Below, in pieces: positions 1-10,610 of a stretch of 64,000 nt of DNA. Numbering within the stretch: the stretch's first letter is position 1; every line of letters starts with the position of its first letter. A program made the position numbers and the translations under genes. Origin of the DNA: Distichodus sexfasciatus (taxonomy: Eukaryota; Chordata; Actinopteri; Characiformes; Distichodontidae); contig JAVGVS010000109.1 of NCBI GenBank assembly GCA_032718565.1, positions 674,501-738,500 of the forward strand, in the 5' to 3' direction. The notes below the pieces were generated by a model, which searched no databases, had not been told where the DNA came from, and saw only the letters and a program-made list of their open reading frames with translations.

Positions 1-109
1 TCCGTTTAGATTAGATTAATGGATCAATGAATGCTGCTGTAGGTCAGCTCTCCCCTAACTGCAGGTCATTTACACCAGGAGATGTAGGACTAAAGCAACT
101 AGGAGTGTA

Positions 110-225
110 AAAGACTCGTCTCATCCCAGTAACAGACTGTTTTAGCTTCTGCGATCAGGCAGAACGTTCCGTACCCTCATCCTCAGGCCATTCGACTCCT
201 CAACCAGGGCATGGCTTCCTTTCAT
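110..225 (+). mobile_element. LINE relic (end of reverse-transcriptase ORF)
   Basis: Translating the + strand gives a stretch of the kind DSSHPSNRLF, followed by an arginine-rich piece and a motif like LRPFDSS. This resembles the C-terminal end of ORF2 in fish CR1/Rex-type non-LTR retrotransposons. Internal stops and short length show it is a dead fragment. The family is inferred from a remembered motif, not from a search. Confidence 0.5.
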
Positions 226-886
226 GGTATTACCTTCATGATCACTGTGCTGCAATCCAGGCTAGTTTTAAATATGTGAAGTGTGGTGTATTGTGGTATA
301 AAGGTATATTTTATATCTTTTTATATCTTTTATTTTTTATTTTTGAAATACAGTAAAACATACACTATATATTTAAGTGGTTTAATTGTAATTAGTGTAA
401 TGTAAGTTACACAATGTGCCTTTGTTGCCATCCCTTTTTCTCCATTGTTTAGGATTTCTTTTGCAGCTCCCACATGCAGATTAATGGAATCAAATTACAC
501 AATGGCAGAAATCCTGGTACAAGTTAACTAATTAATGGCTTAAGTGACACTGTTCACGTAGCCGCGCAATCAAACGATAATCTTCTTCCACATCGGGCTT
601 TAGAGACTCTTTAATCTGGAGACAGAAACATTTTACTGCTGATATCTGTGAATTTCTTTAGCTTTTTCTAACCTCTCTACGAACCTCTCCTGAAATCATA
701 ATAAATAATTTTATGATTTAATGATCATTGTGGGATTGCCCCTCCAGCTAAATGTAAAAGAGAATGTGAGTAAAAATGCCTCCCGCTGAGGATAAAGCTT
801 CTTGATGTAAAGAGCACCGGAAAAGTACATCTAATCTAATTAGCGCAGATTAGTACAGGAACCGGGTTTTAGATCTAGCATGGAAA

Positions 887-915
887 AACACACACACACA
901 CACACAAACACACAC
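887..915. repeat. (CA)n microsatellite
   Basis: A short AC-dinucleotide run with one interruption, in gene-free sequence. The surrounding 226-1770 holds AT-rich single-copy-looking DNA in which I recognise no gene. Confidence 0.8.
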
Positions 916-1842
916 TGTATGGGATTAATGCCTTACTGACCTCACTGTTGCTTTGGTCACCTGGTTATTTACAGCATGGGTTCCCTCTGATCCTGACGTA
1001 CTGTAGATCATGTGGGTTGTTGCACATATAAAACTATACATGTAGTAGAAATTTCCAGTAAAACATAAGTCATACATCTTATTATCTCTGCTGACCACAA
1101 TGAGATCAAGCAATATTTCATATTTAAGGTATTAAAGTGAGATGTGACAAGTTCATTGCACATGTGATGTAATATTATGCTATTTAAATGAGGCCTAGTG
1201 TGCTTAGACGTCAACACTTAATGCAATATTAACAAATAAGTGTAAACATTAAAAAATTATATTTACTTTGCATGTTTGGTGCTATTATAGTCCTCTACAC
1301 TGATTCGTCTCTCACCTGCCCAATAGGACTTTTTTTTACCAGTAATAGAATTAAACCCACAAGTGCCCAACTAAGTGATTTGGGCTAATCTCTGTTGCAG
1401 TTGACGCAAGCCACCGTACAGCTAATTATGGGCATCCGACCGATCAGGAGACTGGGTAAAAGGAGGATAGAGAGAGGGGTTATATAGACGTAGAGGAAGG
1501 ATGATCAAAGAAGCTTTCATTTGGTGAATGGAGAGAGAGAGGACGCTACAGAAAGCTGGAACCTGGAGCTAGTAAATGCTGGAGCTGAAGACAATTTACT
1601 TTAACCCTCATCGACTCAGGAGTACAATACTGAAAAAAATACAGACCAAATTTTTCAGTCGAAGATGCAACTGACAAGTCAACTCCATCATAAACCAGAG
1701 GAATTAATTATAACTTTGCTATAACATCTGATCAACATCAGTCCCAACCAGCACGCCTGAGGCATCGCCACTGGATGTGAGAAAAGGTGTTATAATCATT
1801 TTTCAAATCCGGAGAGAATCGAGGAGGATTCACAACACATCC

Positions 1843-2040
1843 ATGGAGCCAGTGGCCCAGGCCGTAACCGGAGCAGAGGGGTCACTACCCCGAAAAGTCC
1901 TTAAAGTCTCCCCTCGTGGAGCCTCTACTCATTTTGTGGGCAGCACCATCGTCATCTTGTCCTCCTACGCTGTGGCAACGCTGGCAATGAACTGTGGTAA
2001 AAAACTTCAGGAGCAAAGAATGAAGCTGGAACCCAGCTAG
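1843..2040 (+). CDS. Possible small single-pass membrane protein (65 aa), unrecognised
   Basis: An ATG in fair context (ccATGG) opens a 65-codon frame ending in TAG. The frame also extends upstream to another ATG at 1777. The middle holds a moderately hydrophobic segment (STIVILSSYAVATLAM) that could cross a membrane once, followed by a basic, charged tail (KKLQEQRMKLE). A polyadenylation signal AATAAA lies at 2323-2328, about 280 bp downstream, which fits the last exon of a short gene. I do not recognise the family and see no upstream splice site that settles the 5' structure. It could be a chance ORF. Composition is more balanced than in neighbouring random frames, the main reason to list it. 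Confidence 0.3.
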   Translation: MEPVAQAVTGAEGSLPRKVLKVSPRGASTHFVGSTIVILSSYAVATLAMNCGKKLQEQRMKLEPS

Positions 2041-2138
2041 GAGCAACGTTAGGACTCAACAAGCAAGTGAACCAAGAATGGCAGAGGGATAGAAAATGTA
2101 GACCTGATTTTTTTTTTTTTAACTTTATTCCTAAAATG

Positions 2139-2175
2139 TTGGGCTCCATATCAACCAAGTTGATATGGAGCCCAA
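2139..2175. repeat. Perfect 17-bp hairpin with 3-nt loop
   Basis: Arms 2139-2155 and 2159-2175 are exact reverse complements around the loop CAA. The core of each arm is GGGCTCCATATCAAC and its complement. It lies between the small ORF at 1843-2040 and the AATAAA at 2323, so it would sit in that transcript's 3' UTR if the gene is real. Confidence 0.9.
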
Positions 2176-2826
2176 AAATGCTCATGTCACTTTTGAGGGA
2201 ATTTCTGTTGGTATTTTGAATAATTTCTAATCCCCAGTTGTTTACACAAAACGTTGTTCTGGAAAGGTTTTTTTCTCCTTAGAATGATTAGATTATAGTT
2301 CTGTGTATATTTTTGTGTACTTAATAAAAGTATTGAACCTGTTGTTTAGCTGTATCAAATATAATGCCATATGTGATAAAAGATCAACAAAGACATAAAT
2401 TGTGCTTTAAAAAAAGGTTTTAAGATTAAGTGTTAATTCATAAAAATAGCAGTGTGTATCTGTGTGTAGTGTGTACAGACATTTTCATCTTCATTTTGCC
2501 ACAAAGAAAACTGTAAAATATGTATATTTATTTAGTTCATATACACTGAAATATGTGTAGAACTGTGCGTGTTAATCCAAGTACCAAACACACTGAAGCA
2601 AATGAAAACACACATATTAAAAAAAATAAAAATAAAAAATCCTTAACTGTCAGAACATTCGATTTAGTATTGAAAATTAATTTCTCTTTTAAAAAGGTTT
2701 AAATTGAAAATTAATAAGATACTATATTCCGGACGTTTTAAAATACTTCATAAACTATTTTCACCTTAATTTTAAAGAAATATAAAAGACAATATGGTTT
2801 CAAATAAAGGACGTTTAAGATGTTTA

Positions 2827-3097
2827 TGATAATATAATATAATATAATATAATATAATATAATATAATATAATATAATATAATATAATATAATATAATAT
2901 AATATAATATAATATAATATAAAAGCTAATATAGCATCACGCTAAAATTAATCGCGTCACGAGACTGAGGCGATTAGTTTAGCATGATACTAAACATATA
3001 ATATAATATAATATAATATAATATAATATAATATAATATAATATAATATAATATAATATAATATAATATAATATAATATAATATAATATAATATAAT
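2827..3097. repeat. (ATAAT)n pentanucleotide satellite in two blocks
   Basis: Two nearly uninterrupted arrays of the same 5-bp unit in the same orientation, about 2827-2923 and 2998-3097. They are separated by about 74 bp of different sequence containing an imperfect inverted repeat (arms 2933-2955 and 2970-2991). The arrays end about 100 bp before the taf5l promoter region. Confidence 0.95.
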
Positions 3098-3174
3098 AAA
3101 GAAGTTATTTAAGATAAGTTAAGTTAAGTTAAAGCTGTTGTTTTAGAACGTATTAAACACGTTCTCACAGTCTC

Positions 3175-3313
3175 CGACTTCACGGTCGACGGAAGTGTGA
3201 AGCCGTCCAGTACGGGACAGCTAAAAGCGGTATCAACTTAGCCGGAACGGTTTTCATTAGCATTTTCCTCTTTTTATACATTTTTCGTGCGATCTGAGAG
3301 GAAGCGACATGCA
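3175..3313 (+). promoter_or_regulatory. taf5l: Probable taf5l promoter and non-coding first exon
   Basis: CpG-richer than its AT-rich surroundings, with an ETS-type motif CGGAAGTG at 3190-3197, common at housekeeping promoters. A good splice donor (GTGAGT) starts at 3314, fitting a 5' UTR exon that joins the coding exon at 4110. The transcription start is inferred, not seen. Confidence 0.5.
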
Positions 3314-4109
3314 GTGAGTATCCGCCCCTGTAGTGAACATGTGCGATTTGAAATGGCAACAGACAAAAATATATGAGAAAATAACACGACTAGCTCGTGG
3401 CTAACTATCTAGCTTGTTTATATTAGCCCCATTGAAGGTAACGAGGCCCAGTGTCGCGCGCAAGTGCACTCATCAACCAAGTTATGTTTTTGTTTCTCTT
3501 TAATAATCCCAAATTATTATTGTTATTATTTTAAAATATTATGAGTATATTCTAGTGTGTTAAACGTATGTTAAAAAATGTGGCCTCAAGTGCTCGAACC
3601 TTATTAGCTAACATTAGCCTGTAGCAGACTAGCTCTGGTAAATGCTGCGTTGATGTATTATTATTTTTTATTTATTTGTTTTTTGGGCATTTTCAAGACT
3701 AACTGTAATGTGCTAAACGCATAAAGTATATTCTTTTTCCTGATGTTGTCTAGTCAGAACATTTTAGAAAAGCTAGGCAGACTTTTATTAATACATAATT
3801 ATGAATTTTTTTAAGCTTAACCTTTAAGATTTAGTTTATTTGTAAGCTTTCTGTTTATAAATCTAATATCTTGTTCTAAAAATCTACTATTAATTTGTAT
3901 AGTATTTGTACATGTACTTGCAAAACTATGTACTGTAAACTGTGCGCCTTTATTGCATACAAGTCTTAAATGGCAGGTTGGTGACAGGCAGAAAGTTGCA
4001 ATATTGCAAGAGCAGAAGACTATAAAGTGAAGATGCTCAAGAAGTGCAAATAACCTGCATGTGAGATTTAGTGACTTGCATTGACCCCAAAGGTGTTTTC
4101 CGTGTGCAG

Positions 4110-7100
4110 GTGATGAAGCGAGGCCGGGCCGAGCAGATTCAGTACACGGTGACTCAGTACCTGAAGAGGCGTCAGTATGTGGACATGGAAGGCTCGGTGA
4201 AAGGGGCAAAACTGTCCCCAGTCAGCGAGAAATAACAAACCTCAGAACGCTTTCTGGCTTTTCACTTTTTTGTTGGCGCAAATAATATTTTGAGATAAAT
4301 ATAGCCCAGGCTTGGTGGTCATCTGCAGCTAAACCATAGGGTGTGAACCTTTGCGGTCTCGATTGATTCATCTGATTTCTTGATGCATCACCGTGCATCC
4401 TATCAATTTTCATTTCTTCGTTATGCGTGGAATTGGGTATGGATTACCGCGTCATTATAATATAATTGATTATGGTCTCTTATACAGCTGGCGATTATTG
4501 AATAACTCGAATAATTAGGTTACAAAAAATGAATGCGGCGATTTTTCTAGAATCGACCGTTTAAGTCATTTTAAATCACTGGCAGCAGCTTGTGTTTCAC
4601 ACAAGCGCTTATTAATAGCGCTGTATATTTCGGTAAACGCGATCAAGGAGAATAGATCCTCTGTATGTGAGCGTGTTGTGAGATATTCCATGCACTGGCA
4701 TATAAATATTTTTTGCGATGTAAACCATGCGCTGTTCGTAAAAACCATTGCACAAGCTAAAAGCGCTCCGTTTCGTCAGCGTCCTTTATTACAGACAAAT
4801 GCATATTTTAGCTGATAATAACCACAACAACCAGTGTTCCCCACACAACACAGCCATTTATTAAGATTTTCCCATCTATTTTTTTCATAGTTCTTTCCAG
4901 AATGCGCTGAACTCTTTATTGTGACCGCGGCTCTGTATGGTGTCTTGTGAGGATTGTAGAAGCGCAGTTCTCTTTCAGAAAAGGCCAAAAGCAACTCATT
5001 TTGTGTAAATTGGTTCAAAATGACCCTTGAACTTCATGTTTCTTCATTTTCAATTGAATACAACAACATAAAGCGAATATGACTAACTTCTACTCACACT
5101 ACAACAAGCCTAATAACAAATGTATTGTCATTTTTATTTACATTTTAAAAATCAGATTACTCGATTGTCGATAAATCGATAGATTACCGATTACAAAATG
5201 AGTCATTGTTGCAGCCCTAGGTCTGCCCTGCATCGATTAAAGTCGTCTCATCTGCATCGATCATGTGATTAATTTCAACAACCCGTACTACAGGGGGGAA
5301 AAGATCACAAGAACAGTCTGAAAAATAAACAAATAAAACTCTAACAAAAGCTACTCATAAAACAAAAATTAAACAAGCTGCTACCGGGCTACGCCCAATA
5401 TAATGGAAATTTGAAGTGTGCTACAGTGTTTGTGCCATAACAGTACAGTTTGTGTTTTCTCTCTCCTACTGTAGTCCAGACAGAATCTAGCTGTGCCAAC
5501 GTGGTCTCTGCAGCGCCATGTCAGTCAGACCCTCAGCAGTATGAGACTCAGTTTGCCAGACCTAACGCCCTTTTTATTGGGTGAGTTATGCTTAAACTGC
5601 CAGCTAAGTCATGTTTGTCAACATAAATGTAGGCATTGACTGAATGGTTGCATTCATTACATTCATTTTGTTGTGAGGAACTTTTGACTTTTGACCCAGG
5701 GCTCGGCGATATGACCAATATCACAATTACCTGAACATTTTACCTTGATTATGACTAATGATCAATGAATATGATCAATGATTAATGAACATAGTTCACT
5801 GAAAAGGTCTATACTATAAATATGCAGAATTATTAAAGCTACAATATTTAGGAACTTTCCACCTACCACCTTATGAGACTTATCACAATTAGAGCTGCGA
5901 TTATTATGATTAATTGCTCCATTTTTCCAATTAATTGCTTATCTTTAGTTGTGATAAATATCGAGATCAAGCATATAAAGCTAAATAATCATAATAATAT
6001 TTTTTGGATCATATTTTACCTCTACATCTACGCTGCCCTTAACTCACTCTCTCTCTCTCTCTCTCTTCCCCGCTTAGAGGCAGAGGTTCCCTGGGCAAAG
6101 GAGGTGAGTGTGGTGATGTTTCCGCTCTTCCTCTACCTGCACCTGGACATGGCACGCTGCGGCCTGGAAGCGGTAGACACGTTTTACAGCCGCTTCCACG
6201 CGCTCTTCCAGCAGGACGTCGAGCAGAAGACTGTCGTGGAGCAGCTCCGGGGAGTCCTCACTCCGCAGGTGAGTCGCAGCAGTTCCCTAGGAGTGTAAAT
6301 CACAAGTTTCAGCACAATACCATATTATATCGCGCAGCATCTGCTGGATCCGTCACTGCAGCCTGCTCACGATCACGATTCACGGATGAATTCGAAACCA
6401 GCGATCGGCACGAGACGGTCGATCTATTCGATCTATTCATCTCAAATCAGAAACTAACTCTGAGCTGTGTGTTGGTGCAGGACGTGGCGTCCAACTCTAA
6501 ACTCTGTGCTCTGCTGGAGAACAAGTACGTGGTGCACTTGACCGGCCAGGCCCCAGGATTGCCTGCTCGCTACCTGCAGAAGCGGCGACAAGCGCCCTCT
6601 GCAGGGGTCGCCATGCGCACCACAGGTCAGACCCGGGGCCTGAGGATTTGTCTTCAATTTATTCTTAAGAGAGTTAAGATATTTAAATAAGATAAAATTA
6701 TGCAACTCTTGAATCCAAATCAAAATTTTGCACAAGCATTCATACATGCATAATCATGTTGTAGTTGTTTTTCACGTGACAGGTAGAGTGGCAGCGGTGC
6801 GTCGAACGGAGTACCAGCTGTACGGGGCGGGGCTCGGCACTGGAAACCCCACCACCACCACCACCTCCTCAGGCCCCGGGGCGGAGGGAGCCGAGGCGGT
6901 GGAGGTGGCGGCGGCGGCACTGCGCCACAACGAGGCGGCCCTTGAGCCTTGCAGGACTGCATCAGAGTGGGTCTTGAAGGTCGCCCTAAACTCTGCAAAT
7001 CTGCTTCTCGCCTTCCTTTTACCGAGCAGTTACTCCAACGCCTGCAGAGAATTAATAAGCCGACAGCGGCTGCTGGCAGCGAACCGACAACTCCGCCCGT

Positions 7101-8164
7101 CAAACTCTGGAGCCCTCTGAGCCCGGAAGCTGGCCCGGGGCCTCCACAGGGCCCGGCAGTGGCCAAAATCAGACTGGCCTGCGACTTAGTAGAGGAGGAG
7201 GTGAGGACCGATTTGGTTTTATCCTGTTTGAAAGCCACTTGTGCGGAAGAAGTCGACATTTAAATGTTTAGTAATTCACCATTTCTTTTTAACGTAAGTT
7301 TAAAGTTTAGCGTAAGTTTTTGGGTTTTTTTTTTAACGAGGCCGACGTGGAGGACGGCTCGGGCAGCGAGACCAAGACCCTGCGTGGCCACTGCGGCCCA
7401 GTATACCGCACCACCTTCCTGACGGACAGCTCGGGCCTGCTTTCCTGCTCCGAGGACTCCACGGTGCGGTACTGGGACCTGTCTAGTTTCACCAACACCG
7501 CCCTTTATCGCGGTCATGCCTCGGTTTGGGGCGTGGGCGTCAGTCCTGCAGCCTGTGCCGTAGCGCCTCGCCAGGGCACCACGCCACCGCCCGGCTCTGG
7601 GCTTAGCCGCACTTACCCGCTCCGCATCTACGCTGGCCACCTTGCCGACGTCGACTGCGTCCATTTCCATCCCAACTCCAACTACCTGGCCACGGGGTCC
7701 ACAGATAAGACGGTGCGGTAGACACGCAGCAAGGGCAATACGGTGCGACAACCACCTGGCCACGGGGAAGCCCGTCATGGCGCTGGCGTTCTCCATGTGA
7801 CAAGCTGCTGTTGCGTCGGCGGCGGAATATGGCGTCAGGTGTGGGACGCCTGGCGGCCAGTGAACGTTCCAAGGACCTCGAGGCCACGAGGGCATCCGCA
7901 ACATGGGTTGGCCGACAGCTCCTGGTGGCCTCGACACGCCCTGAACAACTTCCGGTGCGGGTTTTGGGGCGTCTTGTGAGCACCAGCGAGGCGGGCGAAG
8001 CCCGTGTAGTGGAAGTGGAGGAGGAGATGTCGTTGGCTGACGGCTCCATAGCAAGCTGGTAGGACTGTATTCGGAAACTAGCCAGCGCCGTCATAGCGCG
8101 TCCGGTTGCCGCCTGCAACCTGCTGCTGGTGACGGGGACGGCGTTGGAAAAGCAAGAGCAGTGA
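4110..8164 (+). CDS. taf5l: TAF5L (PCAF-associated factor 65-beta), SAGA subunit; frame broken in several exons
   Basis: TAF5L is the WD40 subunit of the SAGA/PCAF histone acetyltransferase coactivator in the nucleus. Apparent coding exons: 4110-about 4240 (ATG 4113, MKRGRAEQIQ..YLKRRQYVD), 5475-5580 (CANVVSAAPCQ), 6078-6268 (FPLFLYLHLDMA, TFYSRFHALF), 6481-6625 (LENKYVVHL), 6783-7200 (RRTEYQLYGAG, IRLACDLVEEE) and 7341-8164 (WD40 part: TLRGHCGPVYRTTFL, LLSCSEDSTVRYWDL, RTYPLRIYAGHLADVDC, NYLATGSTDKTVR; end CNLLLVTG, TGA 8162-8164). Family order is N-terminal TAF5-like domain then six WD repeats. The frame does not stay open: exon 1 runs to an early stop after GAKLSPVSEK, exon 4 and exon 5 slip, and the last exon shifts twice around 7550-7610 and hits TAG at 7719-7721 where the family continues Leu-Trp. 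Splice sites are mostly intact. Either a decaying copy or local sequence error. AATAAA at 8253-8258. Confidence 0.88.
4560..5219. mobile_element. hAT-like non-autonomous element in taf5l intron
   Basis: The right end reads as a typical hAT-type terminus of fish MITEs (ATTGTTGCAGCCCTAG), preceded by repeated ATCGAT-rich sequence. An internal stretch (tttattacagacaaa...ttagctgataa, about 4785-4870) recurs at about 12478-12545, showing a dispersed family. The left boundary is uncertain. Confidence 0.5.
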
Positions 8165-8252
8165 CCCCCGTGTCGTCATTGAGAGTTTTTGCTCCGAGAT
8201 TTGTTGTGTTAAGGACACAAATGTCAGTTCTCACATCATGCTATGTTTTAAT

Positions 8253-8258
8253 AATAAA
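8253..8258 (+). terminator. taf5l: taf5l polyadenylation signal
   Basis: AATAAA about 90 bp after the apparent taf5l stop codon. A second AATAAA-like site lies near 8306. Confidence 0.5.
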
Positions 8259-8880
8259 AATAATATTAAAATGTTCAGATAACGTCCCAAACCTTATCCA
8301 GCTGTAATAAACACTGACACACGTTTGTGCCGTTTGGTCGTAGGATTAACAGAAATGATTGCTCATATTAGGGCCATCGGACGTTGTGTAAATGTAGAGA
8401 ATAAAAAAAGAGTTGGCAATTTATTTAAAAATGTTGCGCTACAAGTCTTTCCTTTTGTTGTTCCTCCATACTGCACATTCTTGGCAAACATTTCATTCAT
8501 GGTGAAAAGTGGGATTGTGTTGTAAGGAGATAGACATAGTTGTGGTGTCTGATTGTTCCCTGTCAGGTGTCCCCTGTACGAAGGTGATTTGAGTGTTAGC
8601 CTGCGTCTGTGCCGTTCACATCTGTGTGTGTCCATGAGAGATAAAGAGACACAAATATACTTAAAAATGTAAATATATCCAAACTATGCTTTTCAATAAC
8701 ACTTTAAAAACAAAAATCTGTAAGTGTACAAGCTGTAAATACAATTTTGTTATTTCTTCTAACGTTGCCTGTTGTTTTTCTTTGACGTTATTAGATTAGT
8801 TATTAGGTATTGCCTTTAATTTAAGCTGAGGTTTATTGTTGATGCTGATTTTTACATTTGTGCTTTAGTGATTTGGTTTT

Positions 8881-9770
8881 ACGGCTGTGCGATATGGCCA
8901 AAATCTCATAACCCGATGTAAGTAATTTCATATCACATAACGATATTAAGTGAGTGATTATTTGTCATTCTTGGCGCCTCCTTTATGGCACCCACGACCA
9001 AAGCGTGACCTGCTGTTGACCCATCCGTGAAGGAGCAGTGGGCAGCTAACAAGGGCAGTGCTTGGGTACGGTACCTTGTTCTGATGCCTCAGTGTGGTAA
9101 CGGTCATAGTTCAAACCTGCGACCTTCTGATCACGGTAAAGACATAGTATAGATTACACCACCAACACGCCCCCAAAATGATAACAATATATATAATATA
9201 TATCAATATATATAATAACAGCCGCCATATCATAGTAAATTTTCTTAGTAAATTCAGTGGAACTTTCACAAGCCAAATCTCGCCCTCAGTTCTGCCTTTA
9301 CGCACGCTCAAAACACCACACTCATATGGAGCATAAGGTGCCTGAATTTACCTATAGTTTACAAACTTACATTTCTGCAGCTCTTTTTATTTGTTAAAAA
9401 CCCTTTTTTTGCTGTGCTCTATCTCTGGTAGCTTTTTTATGGTAGCCTTGATTGCTTTGTGCAAGCTCTTGTGGCCACTTTTATGCTGCTTCAAAGTGAA
9501 TTCTGGCATCTTTGGCGTTCCATAGCTCTCAGTGTGAGGGTACAAATGTAACACCATAGTATTCTCTGTGTGGCGCCGTGGTGACTACTGCAAACAGGAA
9601 TTTCTTTTAAATTCTGGGCCCTACACCAGCAGTCTCCTGGCCCCACCCATAATAAAAGCAGTGTAGTCTCACTTTTTAAGCCCTCTGACATAAGCAGCTC
9701 ATCAAACCGTGACAAAATACTGCTGTAAACCGTGTAGACGTTTTAATTTCGTCATATCGCGCCGCCCTAT
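8881..9770. mobile_element. hAT-like element carrying a nested SINE piece
   Basis: The left terminus GGCTGTGCGATATGG is roughly mirrored at the right by TCATATCGCGCCGCCCTAT, matching the terminal inverted repeats of fish hAT-like MITEs. A tRNA-derived SINE copy (about 8985-9150, minus orientation) interrupts it. No coding capacity was recognised. Confidence 0.5.
8985..9150 (-). mobile_element. tRNA-derived SINE copy
   Basis: On the minus strand it contains a B-box-like GGTCGCAGGTTTGAAC, then a body with CACTGAGG, a tract like AAGCACTGCCC and AGCTGCCCACTGCTCC. The same body recurs at about 11738-11905 and 17471-17665, and as fragments at 18036-18130 and 20735-20830. Confidence 0.65.
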
Positions 9771-10610
9771 TTGGTTTGCTTTAATTCGGCTGTAGCCCGA
9801 AAGTTGTTCTGCTTGAAACAATAGCTAGAAGTTGTGGCTGTAACATCTCAGTTGAAGTGCGTAAAGTGCAGGTCAATGAAGGAAGTATGAGGCAGGCAGC
9901 TGCTCACAAATATGAGTCGATTTACAGACCCGTCGAACGTGCAATGATCATATTTATTTATCATTTGCCATATTTAGTGCATGTTCATCATTGCATGTAA
10001 TTTGGATCAATTTTGAGTAAAATTCGTCACCATTCAGGGTTTAACCAGTTAGATTTTACTTGATGCTTTAAGTCAGAAATTGAACTTTTGGCCTGATGTC
10101 GATATTAACACCCAGATATCCCAAGTCTCCCGGAAGTTCAGAGTCTCCTTGCAATGATAGCGGCTCCTGATGCTTATTTCTGTGAACGACTCATAAAAAG
10201 TAAGTTAAATTGCATTACTTGTTTTTAAATTGAAAACAAAAGTATGTTAACACGACTAATTAATTGATTATTTTCACCGTCTAACATAAATCTTTCATCT
10301 GACCTGACTTCTCCTCCTCTTCTTCCTCAGGGGTCAGTGGGAGTGTGCAGCTGTGCCTTGACGAGGAAGGAGTGGTGACTTTTGGCCGGGACGCTAAACC
10401 AGTTTATGAGGAGGTTCTGCAACCTGCCAAGCTGTCCCCATACACACACACACAGGCGTTTTCTCATAGCCTAAAAACAATGGCAGCGAGTCTGTCTAGG
10501 TGCCGGCAAGCTCAGACACACTCTTGTCACTCGTTCACTAGACGGGCTCACAGTCAGGTCCCTCTTGAGTCTCTCAGCCGAAGTGTGTGCAGGCTGCAAA
10601 AGGGTTCAGG

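Noticed and set aside
6720..8118. Long minus-strand ORFs opposite taf5l
   Set aside because: Antisense shadows of GC-rich taf5l exons; no family resemblance.
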